DNA of 64,000 nt, from NCBI GenBank assembly GCA_049889355.1, contig JBMHDN010000050.1:44364-108363 (forward strand), in the 5' to 3' direction. The position numbers were made by a program, and so were the translations under genes. The DNA is from JBMHDN01 sp049889355 (GTDB taxonomy: Bacteria; Pseudomonadota; Alphaproteobacteria; Puniceispirillales; Puniceispirillaceae). Shown here in pieces: positions 33,696 to 42,684 of this stretch (position 1 is its first letter; each line of letters starts with the position of its first letter). A model generated the notes under the pieces. The model was not told where the DNA came from. It did not search any database and saw only the letters and a list, made by a program, of their open reading frames with translations.

Positions 33696-34580
33696 CTAGC
33701 CCATATGCGGAATCGGTTCTTCTTTTAACGGGATTTGCATCATATCTTCACCCCAGATGATACGCCCGTCATAAATCGCCGCCATTTCAGCTAAGCATTT
33801 TTCTTTCACGCCATAGGCATCCATTTGCGGGGTAAAATGGGTCGCCACCAATGTTTTCACATTTTGCTCTGCCGCAATGCGGGCGGCTTCCAGATGACCA
33901 GAAGAGGCGAGGGCCACATCAGGACGCGTAAAGGTACCAGAGATAAAATAACACATATGGATCAGCATATCGGCATCTTTGGCCAGCGCGTTGATACCCT
34001 CACATGGGCCTGTATCGCCTGAATAAACCAGCACACCTTCGTCGGTTTCAATCCGGAATCCATAAGGGTCCATATGATGGGGCTGATGAAAAACTTTGCG
34101 GACGGTGACCTTCCAGTTATCACTTTCAATAACCTGACCATCATATAAGGTTACAATCTGCGGTTCTGGGCGTTTGCGCGGCAAGGTACCGCCACGCAAG
34201 AGATAGACACGCTTGCTGCCTTCTGAATTGATACGCCCGTCTATGTCATTATGATAAACGCCATTTTCACCGAATAATAACGCGCTCATTCGGTGCATAT
34301 AGGCGGGCGCATAAACCGTTAAATCAGGGATAAGCCCGGCACCCTGATCCCATCTGCTATGGACCAGACGGGGATAATCAAGACAGTGATCAGTGTGCAG
34401 ATGCGAGAAAAAGACCGTGTTGATATCGGTTGCCTGATAGCCCGTTTTCAGAAAATTCGCATGTGCACCCGCGCCATGATCAAAGAGTAATTTCTCATCC
34501 CCGATTTCAACCAGATAGCCTGAACTGGCTCGATTAGCCATCGGCACAGGTGAGCCTGTACCAAGCAATGTGACCTTCAT
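33696..34580 (-). CDS. Metallo-beta-lactamase-fold hydrolase, RNase Z-like
   Basis: A 294-residue protein beginning MKVTLLGTGSPVPMANRASSG, with the zinc motif SHLHTDHCLDYPRL, a further metal Asp in VYSGDTGPCEGI and His in VATHFTP. The layout is that of the RNase Z/arylsulfatase-like branch of the fold. The substrate is unknown. GGGGTG precedes the ATG. It is the last of three such hydrolases along the minus-strand run 33.7-39.3 kb, which suggests a shared but undefined role. Confidence 0.8.
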   Translation of the reverse strand: MKVTLLGTGSPVPMANRASSGYLVEIGDEKLLFDHGAGAHANFLKTGYQATDINTVFFSHLHTDHCLDYPRLVHSRWDQGAGLIPDLTVYAPAYMHRMSALLFGENGVYHNDIDGRINSEGSKRVYLLRGGTLPRKRPEPQIVTLYDGQVIESDNWKVTVRKVFHQPHHMDPYGFRIETDEGVLVYSGDTGPCEGINALAKDADMLIHMCYFISGTFTRPDVALASSGHLEAARIAAEQNVKTLVATHFTPQMDAYGVKEKCLAEMAAIYDGRIIWGEDMMQIPLKEEPIPHMG

Positions 34581-34666
34581 AATAACACCCCTTTATGGAT
34601 CTGCTGTGATCATAAAAAGCTTATCAATGAAATCTGCTTTGCGCCAGCAGGCAAGCCCGCCAGTCT

Positions 34667-34694
34667 TGGCTCAATGATGGTGGCTCAATGATGG
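34667..34694. repeat. 14-bp direct duplication at the 3' end of the NAPE-PLD-like gene
   Basis: tggctcaatgatgg occurs twice in tandem (34667-34680, 34681-34694). The second copy contains the stop codon and the His codons of the poly-His tail; the first lies downstream of the stop. Confidence 0.8.
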
Positions 34695-35866
34695 TGGTGT
34701 GACGTTTCTTGTTGATCTGACGGGGCCAGCTCCAGCCACCATTGATCATAAAGCTTCGGATCATCCATAGAGACCAGCTGACCAAGGCGCGGCGTGATGA
34801 GCTTGATATCCGCCTCTTTCGCGCGTCTGGTGACTTCATTTGGCGGGTCGTACCAATTATGAACAGCCAAATCAAACATGCCCCAATGGACGGGAACCAG
34901 ATAGGTGCCGCCGACATCATGAAAAGCCTTGATGGCTTCTTCTGGCATATTATGCACGGCGCGCCAGCCCTCGTTATATTGGCCATTTTCCATAAAGACC
35001 ACATCAAAGGGCCCATAGGCCTCACCTATGGCTTTGTAATGAGTGTCATATCCTGAGTCGCCGCTGAAAAAGACAGATTGCTGTTGACCTTCAATGACCC
35101 AGGACGCCCATAAGGTTTTATTGTTATGCATAAAACCGATGCGACCTGAAAAATGCTGAGACGGGGTGGCCGCAAAGGTTAGGCCATCCAGTTCAGCCTC
35201 TTCCCACCAATCCAGCTCGGTTATATGCTCGTCCTTTACACCCCAATAACGCAGATGCGCCCCTACACCCAGCGGGGCCAAAAAGGAAATATCTTTGCCG
35301 ATGAAATATTTAACGGTCTCCATATCAAGGTGATCATAATGATCATGCGAGATGATGATATGATCGATAGGCGGCAAATCACCGAGCTGAATAGCTGGCG
35401 GTTGGAACCTTTTTGCCGCGATCGGAATCGGTGCGGCGTGATCTGAGAAAATCGGGTCAATCAAAATCACCTTGCCATCAATAGACAATAAAATCGTTGA
35501 ATGGCCAAGCCAGATGAATTTCATCACCTCATCACTATTCTGAAAGGCGACAAGGTTTGGATTGCGATCTTCAGGCAGCAGGCCATCAGGTTTTGTCTGA
35601 TTGGAATTAAACAGGAAATTAGGCTCATCCGAGCCAAAAGGATCTGACCAGAAACGCTCGCCCACTGTCATAGTGTCCAGAATGTCCGGACGCCGATTTA
35701 CAAAGATATCGCGCTCGATATCATATTGCGGTGATTGCTGGGCCTCTTCAAGATACACACCCTTTGGGATCGCACCGAATTGCTCGCAGGCTGACAGACC
35801 CGCAATCAATACCCCACATCCCAGTAAACCAGCGACATAGGCCGCACGACGTCCGATTTTTTTCAC
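34685..35866 (-). CDS. NAPE-PLD-like metallo-beta-lactamase-fold lipoprotein
   Basis: A hydrolase of the N-acyl-phosphatidylethanolamine phospholipase D family: WLGHSTILLSIDGKVILIDP, HDHYDHLDMETVKYF, FSGDSGYDTHYK and VPVHWGMFDLA. Starting at GTG 35866 (GAGG eight bases upstream) gives a clear lipoprotein signal ending in the lipobox LSAC with Cys27, so it should be anchored to the outside of a membrane, perhaps acting on phospholipids. The C-terminus ends in four His residues, created at a 14-bp duplication. The specific substrate is unknown. Confidence 0.82.
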   Translation of the reverse strand: MKKIGRRAAYVAGLLGCGVLIAGLSACEQFGAIPKGVYLEEAQQSPQYDIERDIFVNRRPDILDTMTVGERFWSDPFGSDEPNFLFNSNQTKPDGLLPEDRNPNLVAFQNSDEVMKFIWLGHSTILLSIDGKVILIDPIFSDHAAPIPIAAKRFQPPAIQLGDLPPIDHIIISHDHYDHLDMETVKYFIGKDISFLAPLGVGAHLRYWGVKDEHITELDWWEEAELDGLTFAATPSQHFSGRIGFMHNNKTLWASWVIEGQQQSVFFSGDSGYDTHYKAIGEAYGPFDVVFMENGQYNEGWRAVHNMPEEAIKAFHDVGGTYLVPVHWGMFDLAVHNWYDPPNEVTRRAKEADIKLITPRLGQLVSMDDPKLYDQWWLELAPSDQQETSHHHH

Positions 35867-35924
35867 AAACACAACCTCAAATACCACACATAGTTTCCAT
35901 CAAGCATAGATGGTGAACTGTTTT

Positions 35925-38396
35925 TTAACCCCGCATAATCGCACCAGTTGGATCATAAAATGGGTGCGATTGAATCTCGGCAGGATAGAGACGTCCAGCG
36001 ATTTGTACTGAAAATCCGCCTTCTTCTATCCAATTATCAGCAACACCTGTCTCTCTTTCCAGCACCGCCAGACCGACCATAGCCTCAATGCGAAATCCCC
36101 AATCACCTGAGGTGATGTGACCAACGATTTTATCCTCTTTCCAGATAGGCTCATTATGAATGAGATAGGGACCTTCTTCAGCGGTGAGACCCGTCACCAT
36201 CACGCATAAGCTACGGTATTTGTAAAAGGGACCTTCTTCAGATTTTTGCTTTTTCAGCGCTGTTTTACCTAGAAAATTAATATCCTTATCAAGGCTAACA
36301 GCAAAACCAAGACCTGCTTCCAGAGGTGTATCATCTTCTGCCATATCATGGCCAAAATGGCGGAAACCTTTTTCAAGCCGACAGGCATTCATCGCAAACA
36401 TACCCATATGGCGCAAACCAAGCGGCTTGCCGGTTGCCCAGATAGCAGCATAGACAGCCGCGGTGAATTCACTCGGCACCATGATTTCAAATCCCACTTC
36501 ACCCAGAAATGATCGGCGTATCACCCAACCCCGCGCATAGGCGATATCCATATATTTTGCGCTGCCAAAGCCAAAGGCCGCGTTTGATACATCTTCATCT
36601 GTAAGGGCTGATAGAATATCGCGTGCTTTGGGTCCATGAATGCTCAACAGGCCATAGGCTGAGGTCGCGTCAAAAATTTCAAATTGCCAGCTCTCATCTG
36701 CATGTGCCTTTATCCAATGCTGATCTCGGATTTGGCTTGGATGACCTGAAATCACCATAAATTGCTGGGCAGCCAGACGTATCACCATCACATCTGCTTC
36801 GATACCGCCTTTGGCATTTAAAAATGGTGTATAGACAGATTGCCCTATCGCAACCTCAATATCTGCACCACAGATATGGTTCAAGGCCTTGCCGGCATCC
36901 GGCCCCTGAACCAGAATTTTGGTATACATGGATTGGTCCAGAAAAACAGCCGTATCGCGGGCAGCCAGACATTCTTGTTTCACCTGTGATGACCATGGCT
37001 TCCAACGCAAAGAAGGTGTATCTGGCCAATCAGGGTTCGCCTCATCAAAATACATCGGCACTTCCCAGCCAATGCGCTCGGCCATCACCGCGCCTCTTTC
37101 TTTCAATTGAATATGAAGGGGCAATTGGCGGACAGGGCGGGCTGATACAACCTGTCGTCCGGCCCAGGCCAGCCCATAATGAAAACCAACACTTTCTGCG
37201 GCTCGGTCGCGATTATAGCGGGTATTTGCCTGAAACGGATGGGCGCGCATGGCCAGCATAGAGCCAACTGAGCGGGTGGGCATTGCATGGATGATCCACT
37301 CTGCCATCGTCAGCCCTGCGCCGCCGGAATTCAGAATACCGTTTGAATTCATACCAGCTGCCAGATACATGCCCTCAACCTCTGGTACAGGCCCCATATA
37401 AGGGCGCCCATCTGGGGTAAAGCTCTCTGGCCCACAAAAAAATGTTCTAATCCCTATCTCACCCAAAATAGGCATACGTTCAAACATGCGCGCTAAATCT
37501 GCTTCAACATGGGCCATATCAAAGGGCAATTCATCAAATTCAAAATCATCAGGTATGCCGTTTTGCCCCCAGGCTTTGCCATAGGCCTCAAAGCCACCGA
37601 TTAAGAGCTTGCCAGCATCTTCTTTCCAATAATTGCGCTCTTCGATATTATTTAAAATTGGCTGATCAGACGGCAGGTCTTTGATGGGTTCTGTCACAAT
37701 GTAAAAATGCTCTGCGGCATGCAAAGGCAGAGTCATACCATGTGCCTTAGCAAAAAGATGAGACCACATGCCACCTGCCAGCAAAACCTTATCTGTTTTG
37801 ATCGCCCCTTTATCGGTCAGCACAGCTCTGATTTTTCCCGCGTGAATATCCAGATGTTCGACTGTTATATCTTCAAAAATTTGTGCCCCTTTTTGGCGGG
37901 CACCTTTGCTGAGGGCGACAGTTACATCCAGCGGGTTAACCTGGCCATTTGACGGGACAAAAAAGCCAGACCGAACATCATCAATGACCAGACCAGGCCA
38001 ATAATCTTGTACCTCCTGCGGGCTGAGCATATGGCTTGGCACGCCCATCCGAGCTGCGTGATCATGCTGACGTAATAATTGTTCATGACGCAGTTCGCTT
38101 AGCGCGATATTGATCGTCCCATTTTGCTTATAGCCAGTTGCATGGCCTGTTTCTTCTTCCAAATCACGAAACAGCCTTGCGGTATATTTACCCAGTTCGG
38201 TTTGGGCATTGCTGTCGCGTAATTGCCCGACAATGCCCGCTGCATGCCAGGTTGTGCCGCTGGCCATTTTGCGACGCTCAATCAAGACAGCCGGCACCCC
38301 GCGATGGGCCAGATGATAGAGGGTGGACATACCAATAATGCCGCCACCAATGATCACCACCGGCGCTGATTCTGGCAATGTCTGTTCCGCCTGCAT
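35925..38396 (-). CDS. FAD-dependent oxidoreductase / GcvT fusion, dimethylglycine dehydrogenase-like
   Basis: An 823-residue protein. Residues 13-33 form the ADP-binding motif VVIIGGGIIGMSTLYHL; His51 in SGTTWHAAG matches the His that covalently binds FAD in dimethylglycine and sarcosine dehydrogenases. The FAD domain runs to about 390, and the C-terminal half is a GcvT-type folate-binding module (EVGFEIMVPSEF; NACRLEKGFRHFGHDM). It should oxidise an N-methylated amino acid and pass the C1 unit to tetrahydrofolate. It follows the MBL gene 38409-39275 by 12 bp on the same strand. The substrate (dimethylglycine, sarcosine or other) is open. Confidence 0.85.
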   Translation of the reverse strand: MQAEQTLPESAPVVIIGGGIIGMSTLYHLAHRGVPAVLIERRKMASGTTWHAAGIVGQLRDSNAQTELGKYTARLFRDLEEETGHATGYKQNGTINIALSELRHEQLLRQHDHAARMGVPSHMLSPQEVQDYWPGLVIDDVRSGFFVPSNGQVNPLDVTVALSKGARQKGAQIFEDITVEHLDIHAGKIRAVLTDKGAIKTDKVLLAGGMWSHLFAKAHGMTLPLHAAEHFYIVTEPIKDLPSDQPILNNIEERNYWKEDAGKLLIGGFEAYGKAWGQNGIPDDFEFDELPFDMAHVEADLARMFERMPILGEIGIRTFFCGPESFTPDGRPYMGPVPEVEGMYLAAGMNSNGILNSGGAGLTMAEWIIHAMPTRSVGSMLAMRAHPFQANTRYNRDRAAESVGFHYGLAWAGRQVVSARPVRQLPLHIQLKERGAVMAERIGWEVPMYFDEANPDWPDTPSLRWKPWSSQVKQECLAARDTAVFLDQSMYTKILVQGPDAGKALNHICGADIEVAIGQSVYTPFLNAKGGIEADVMVIRLAAQQFMVISGHPSQIRDQHWIKAHADESWQFEIFDATSAYGLLSIHGPKARDILSALTDEDVSNAAFGFGSAKYMDIAYARGWVIRRSFLGEVGFEIMVPSEFTAAVYAAIWATGKPLGLRHMGMFAMNACRLEKGFRHFGHDMAEDDTPLEAGLGFAVSLDKDINFLGKTALKKQKSEEGPFYKYRSLCVMVTGLTAEEGPYLIHNEPIWKEDKIVGHITSGDWGFRIEAMVGLAVLERETGVADNWIEEGGFSVQIAGRLYPAEIQSHPFYDPTGAIMRG

Positions 38397-38408
38397 CCCT
38401 TCGCCCGC

Positions 38409-39275
38409 TTAGGTGATAGGCAAGGTGATTTTCAGCCCGTCTTTGCCGACAAATAGCCGGCCGCTCCAGCTGGCTGAGACAGCCTCTTGCCAATGGCTGG
38501 CCTTATAATCAGGATCATCAGACGGGATGAGATGTGAGAGCGCGAGTGCTTTTACCCCTGCCTTAGTCGCGATTGCGCCTGCATCATGGGCAAAGCTGTG
38601 AGAGCGCAGCCAATGGTCCATTAATTTGTCACTGCTATTGCCGATACGCGCAAATAACGCAGGCAAGGCCTCTTCCAGCATCGCTTCATGGATCAGCAAA
38701 TCTGCACCGCGCGCAAATTCAACCATCTCATCAATCGGGGCAGTATCACCTGAAAAAACGACATGAGAAGATGAGGTTTTGAAAGAGAACGCAAAACACT
38801 CAACCAGCGGGGGATGCGCCACGCGTATGGCAGATACCGCGATACCATCTGCCTCATAGATATCACCGGCGCTGATAGGTTTGATTGCCACTAGCCCACG
38901 CAAATCAGGTCGTCCCTCATCAGCGATACGCAAATCAATATCTGCTTTCATGGAAAGACAAAAAGCTGTCCAATACTCATCGAGCCCCTGCGGACCGTAA
39001 ACCACAACCTCTGTCTTCAGCCCCGCTGTCCATGCGGTATGCAATAAAGGCCCTAATTCAAGATAGTGATCTGAATGTAAATGGCTGATGAAAATGACAG
39101 ATAGATCTTTCAACTGCATACCTTGATCGACCAGCCCCTTGGTAACGCCAAGTCCGCAATCAACGACAATTTGCCTGCCATTTAAGGTGAAAAGATTAGA
39201 GGTTGGCATAGACGAGCCAGGCCGAATAGCTGGTCCGCCCTTTGTGCCCAAAAGGGCGACTGAATCTTGTGACAT
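38409..39275 (-). CDS. Metallo-beta-lactamase-fold hydrolase
   Basis: A protein of about 288 residues with VALLGTKGGPAIRPGSSMPT at the start, the zinc motif FISHLHSDHYLELGPLL, VVFSGDTAPIDEMVEFA, LIHEAM and LSHLIPSDDPDY. It belongs to the RNase Z-like branch and its substrate is not known. A TTG at 39284 close behind AAGGA is an alternative start; I prefer the ATG at 39275. It sits between the MarR gene and the FAD/GcvT fusion with short gaps, so probably in one transcript with the fusion. Confidence 0.75.
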   Translation of the reverse strand: MSQDSVALLGTKGGPAIRPGSSMPTSNLFTLNGRQIVVDCGLGVTKGLVDQGMQLKDLSVIFISHLHSDHYLELGPLLHTAWTAGLKTEVVVYGPQGLDEYWTAFCLSMKADIDLRIADEGRPDLRGLVAIKPISAGDIYEADGIAVSAIRVAHPPLVECFAFSFKTSSSHVVFSGDTAPIDEMVEFARGADLLIHEAMLEEALPALFARIGNSSDKLMDHWLRSHSFAHDAGAIATKAGVKALALSHLIPSDDPDYKASHWQEAVSASWSGRLFVGKDGLKITLPIT

Positions 39276-39336
39276 CTTGTTCAATTCTTCCTTAATCGCA
39301 ATTTAACATTTGTCTTACCAATTCAAACTGGCCTGT

Positions 39337-39774
39337 CTAATCACGCATCTTCGGATCAAGCTTGGCAAGCAAATCAAGCAAGGTTTCATAATTCTCATCA
39401 CCCAGTGTCGTGCGGAAACCTGCAATGATCTCGGCTGTCTGCTCCATCCTATCTTCAATGATTTTCAACCCTTGCGGTGTGATATCAATCATCTGTCGGC
39501 GCCTGTCTGTTGTGTCTCTTGTTTGGGTGATAAGCCCCTTATTGACCATCGCGGTGGCAATACGCGTCAAGCTGGGCAACAGCAAACTGGATTGTTGTGC
39601 CAATGTTTTGGTCCCCATTTCGCCATTTTCAGCGAGCACACGCAAAACACGCCATTGCTGTTCTGTGATACCTGTCTCTGCTAACATCTCACGAATGGGC
39701 GACATAATCCCTTCACGCGCCCGAATAAGCGCAATCGGCAGTGATCGCCGTGTTAGGGGTAATTTTTCTGTCAT
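39337..39774 (-). CDS. MarR family regulator, HpaR-like
   Basis: A 145-residue winged-helix protein: ALIRAREGIMSPIREMLAETGITEQQWRVLRVLAENG, then LLLPSLTRIATAMVNKGLI as recognition helix region and DTTDRRRQMIDITPQG as the wing (both read in parts). These match HpaR, the repressor of homoprotocatechuate degradation, more than other MarR proteins. It probably responds to a small molecule and may control the adjacent catabolic genes. Its own promoter region holds two copies of GTTAATTG placed as an autoregulatory site would be. Confidence 0.85.
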   Translation of the reverse strand: MTEKLPLTRRSLPIALIRAREGIMSPIREMLAETGITEQQWRVLRVLAENGEMGTKTLAQQSSLLLPSLTRIATAMVNKGLITQTRDTTDRRRQMIDITPQGLKIIEDRMEQTAEIIAGFRTTLGDENYETLLDLLAKLDPKMRD

Positions 39775-39817
39775 AACATGGCCTTTACGACGTATTAAAT
39801 AGTGTCAAATCAGCTAT

Positions 39818-39856
39818 CAATTAACTCATAATTAAACAATTAACATATTACGTAAA
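39818..39856 (-). promoter_or_regulatory. Candidate marR promoter with two GTTAATTG sites
   Basis: On the minus strand TTTACG (39856-39851) and AATTAT (39833-39828) are 17 bp apart. GTTAATTG lies once in the spacer (39844-39837) and once directly after the -10 (39825-39818), with a 19-bp period. This would suit a MarR autorepressor; the inference is from position only. Confidence 0.4.
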
Positions 39857-39933
39857 CTGCTGCCCTCCCTATCACCTACCTCAGGCTGTAAACAGGCTAT
39901 ATGGCGCCCTATATGGCCAGCTTTGGATGCAGC

Positions 39934-41160
39934 TTAACTGGTTTTAATCACGCCTGCTTCAACCCATTCATCCACCAGCTGAAGGATCAGATCGGCATAG
40001 GCCTGGCTGTTGATATGTGCATCAATTTCAACCAAATAGGTTGAGAGCACTTGGCGCACTTCATCGATCATCGCGGCAAGCCCGTCTGGATCATAGGCTG
40101 GCTCGCCCTCCTGATCCCATTCTTCAATACCTTTAAGCGGCATCACAAATTTCACAGCACCTTTGGCCGTAGCCAGCCGTGCGGCGATATCGCGTATCAC
40201 AGCGCGTCGTTCATCAGATGACAGACCAGCTGATTTGATCAGCCTGTTATGCGCGTGAAAAGGGCGATCCTTATAGGGGTCTGGGATATCTTGCCAGCCG
40301 GCAAAATCGATTAGATCTGCACAGCCTGGCGATATAATCTGCGGTATCCCTGCCAGCCCGGCATTGGTGAGGCGATCTGTTCCTGCATTGGCAACAGAAC
40401 CGACCATCAGATTGCTGATTTCAGGTAGCGCAAGGTCAAGCACACACACAAAATGATGCTGGCGTGCCAAGGCTTCAAAGGCCATGCCGCCCATGCCTGT
40501 GGCATGAAAAACCGCCACTTCAAAACCGCGCTCTTCTAGAGGTTTTTGAAGATAGGTCATATATTTTAAGCAAGACGAACCAAGACTCATCATGCCAATA
40601 AGCGGGCGCTTGCCAACAGGCGGCTCTACAGCCTGTGCTGCACCAAGCACAGCCCCAGCAGCCTGACTAAGCGATGATTTACAGATGCTGTTCAGCCCAT
40701 AAAGACCGCCTGCCCAGAGTATCATCTGCACATCCGGAGACAGCCGTTCAGGCGGAATCAGTGGTGAAAATGCAATGGTCGAGACCACATATTTGGGCAT
40801 GCCCAGCGGCAGGGCCTGACAACAATCCAGCACCAGATCTGTGCCCATTGACCCGCCAAGCCCGACCATCGCGTCTATTTTGCCTTCTGCATAAAGCTGT
40901 GTGGTCATGGCTGAGGCACCTGCTGCCATGATTTGCATGGCCAGATTTTCATCACCGGCATTGATCACGTCTTCGATTGTTTTGCCAGCAGCGGCCGCCA
41001 CATCATGTTTTGAAATATCTGTTTTTTCCATTGGATCGCCCAGCACAGACACATCCATTGAAATCACCGCACCACCTTGCTTGATGATGGTTTGGCACAT
41101 ATAGGACAGCTCGTCATTTTTGGTATCATAGGTGCCAATAACCAGAATTGTCTTTGTCAT
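39934..41160 (-). CDS. Tm-1-like ATP-binding (UPF0261) protein
   Basis: A 408-residue protein matching the UPF0261 family, related to the N-terminal half of the plant virus-resistance protein Tm-1: it begins ILVIGTYDTKNDELSYMC and contains GLGGSMGTDLVLDCCQALPLGMPK, VFHATGMGGMAFE and ISPGCADLIDF. The family binds ATP but its bacterial role is unknown. The usual partner, a TIM-barrel protein matching the C-terminal half of Tm-1, is not next to it. It is 24 bp after the aldehyde dehydrogenase gene and so probably in that operon. Confidence 0.85.
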   Translation of the reverse strand: MTKTILVIGTYDTKNDELSYMCQTIIKQGGAVISMDVSVLGDPMEKTDISKHDVAAAAGKTIEDVINAGDENLAMQIMAAGASAMTTQLYAEGKIDAMVGLGGSMGTDLVLDCCQALPLGMPKYVVSTIAFSPLIPPERLSPDVQMILWAGGLYGLNSICKSSLSQAAGAVLGAAQAVEPPVGKRPLIGMMSLGSSCLKYMTYLQKPLEERGFEVAVFHATGMGGMAFEALARQHHFVCVLDLALPEISNLMVGSVANAGTDRLTNAGLAGIPQIISPGCADLIDFAGWQDIPDPYKDRPFHAHNRLIKSAGLSSDERRAVIRDIAARLATAKGAVKFVMPLKGIEEWDQEGEPAYDPDGLAAMIDEVRQVLSTYLVEIDAHINSQAYADLILQLVDEWVEAGVIKTS

Positions 41161-41184
41161 CTTCTGCCTCTACCTATCTGTCAA

Positions 41185-42669
41185 TTACAGCTCAATCCAA
41201 GCGGTTTTTAATTTGGTGTATTTTTCAAGCGCATGCAGGGATTTATCATAGCCATTGCCTGATTGTTTATGACCGCCAAGCGGGACCGTTATGTCTGGTC
41301 CGCCATAGGTATTGACATGCACCACACCTGCATGCAGTGCGCGGAGCATCCGATGACCTCGGCTCAGGTCGCGGGTGAAGATCCCTGCTGCCAGCCCATA
41401 TCGGCTGTCATTGGCCAGCATCACCGCCTCTTCTTCTGTTGCAAATGCTGTCACACTTAAGACAGGGCCAAACACCTCTGATTGGAACAAATCAGAAGTG
41501 GCCTCAACCCTGTCCAGAATAGTCGGGGCGTAATAATAACCGCCGGTTGCTTCATGCAATATCCCGCCGCCTGATATCAATTCTGCCCCTTGTGCTTGTG
41601 CATGCTCAACATGGTGAGCGATTTGGGTCAGCTGGCGCGGGTTGTTGATAGCACCGGCATGAGTCTCGAGCGATAAGGGGTCGCCTGTCTTGAAACCTGC
41701 CAGCCGCTGTTTCAGCAAAGCGATAAAATCATCTTTGATGGTCTTTTCAATAATCAGACGTGATCCCGCAACACAGACCTGACCTGAATTGCGAAAAATA
41801 CCATTGATGACTGTATCAGCTGCAACCTCAAGAGAAGGAGCATCTGCAAAAACCACAACAGGTGATTTACCGCCCAGCTCAAGATAACAGCTTTTGCAAT
41901 TTGAACGCCCCGCATTTTGCAAGATAAGGCTGCCCACCGCCCCTGATCCGGTAAAGGCAAGCACATCCACATCCATCGAAGATGACAAAGCATCACCGAC
42001 AATATCACCTGTTCCAGAGACAATATTTAACACGCCCTCTGGCAGGCCTGCCTCATGAGCAAGATGGACAATACGCAGCAATGACAAAGAGGCGGTTTCA
42101 GCTGGCTTGATCACCACCGAATTGCCTGCTGCCAATGCTGGGGCCATTTTCCAGGCCCCAATCATCAAGGGGAAATTCCAAGGTACAATCGCGGCCACAA
42201 CACCAACTGGCTCACGTAAAATCAGGCCTAGATGGCTCTCTGGTGTGGGCGCAATTTCACCATAGAGCTTGTCTATCGTCTCAGCGTAATAACGGATAGT
42301 GCGTATCGCAGAACCCGCTTCTGCCTTGGCAGCCATGCTGATTTCAGTGCCATTATCGCGCACACCTAAAACCGTGAGAGACAACATCTCCTGTTCAATT
42401 AAATCTGCCCATTTCATCATGATATTGCGCCTGGCCAGCGGTGGCATCTTGCGCCAAATACCGGTCTCAAAACTGCGCCGTGCTGCTGCAACCGCTTGAG
42501 CCACATCTGCACGCGACGCCCTCGCCATGGTGGTTAGCACCTCGCCATCAATCGGAGAGATGACATCGAGCACCTCTTCATTTTGGCTTGGCCTGAACAT
42601 GCCATCAATCAGCATCTGTTGTGGCGGAATAGGCGCCTGCCGGTATGGGTCAATGTCAGCCTGTTTCAT
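41185..42669 (-). CDS. NAD(P)-dependent aldehyde dehydrogenase, PuuC-like
   Basis: A 494-residue enzyme with Asn165 in VPWNFP, the catalytic Glu264 in LELGGKSP and catalytic Cys299 in NSGQVCVAGSR. The late GHKQSGNGYDKSLHALEKYT and general pattern resemble gamma-glutamyl-gamma-aminobutyraldehyde dehydrogenase (PuuC) and betaine-aldehyde-type enzymes. In this operon it is best read as oxidising the aldehyde formed after amine oxidation. It is 15 bp after the glutamine-synthetase-like gene. Confidence 0.88.
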   Translation of the reverse strand: MKQADIDPYRQAPIPPQQMLIDGMFRPSQNEEVLDVISPIDGEVLTTMARASRADVAQAVAAARRSFETGIWRKMPPLARRNIMMKWADLIEQEMLSLTVLGVRDNGTEISMAAKAEAGSAIRTIRYYAETIDKLYGEIAPTPESHLGLILREPVGVVAAIVPWNFPLMIGAWKMAPALAAGNSVVIKPAETASLSLLRIVHLAHEAGLPEGVLNIVSGTGDIVGDALSSSMDVDVLAFTGSGAVGSLILQNAGRSNCKSCYLELGGKSPVVVFADAPSLEVAADTVINGIFRNSGQVCVAGSRLIIEKTIKDDFIALLKQRLAGFKTGDPLSLETHAGAINNPRQLTQIAHHVEHAQAQGAELISGGGILHEATGGYYYAPTILDRVEATSDLFQSEVFGPVLSVTAFATEEEAVMLANDSRYGLAAGIFTRDLSRGHRMLRALHAGVVHVNTYGGPDITVPLGGHKQSGNGYDKSLHALEKYTKLKTAWIEL

Positions 42670-42684
42670 GCTTATCCTCGCCGG

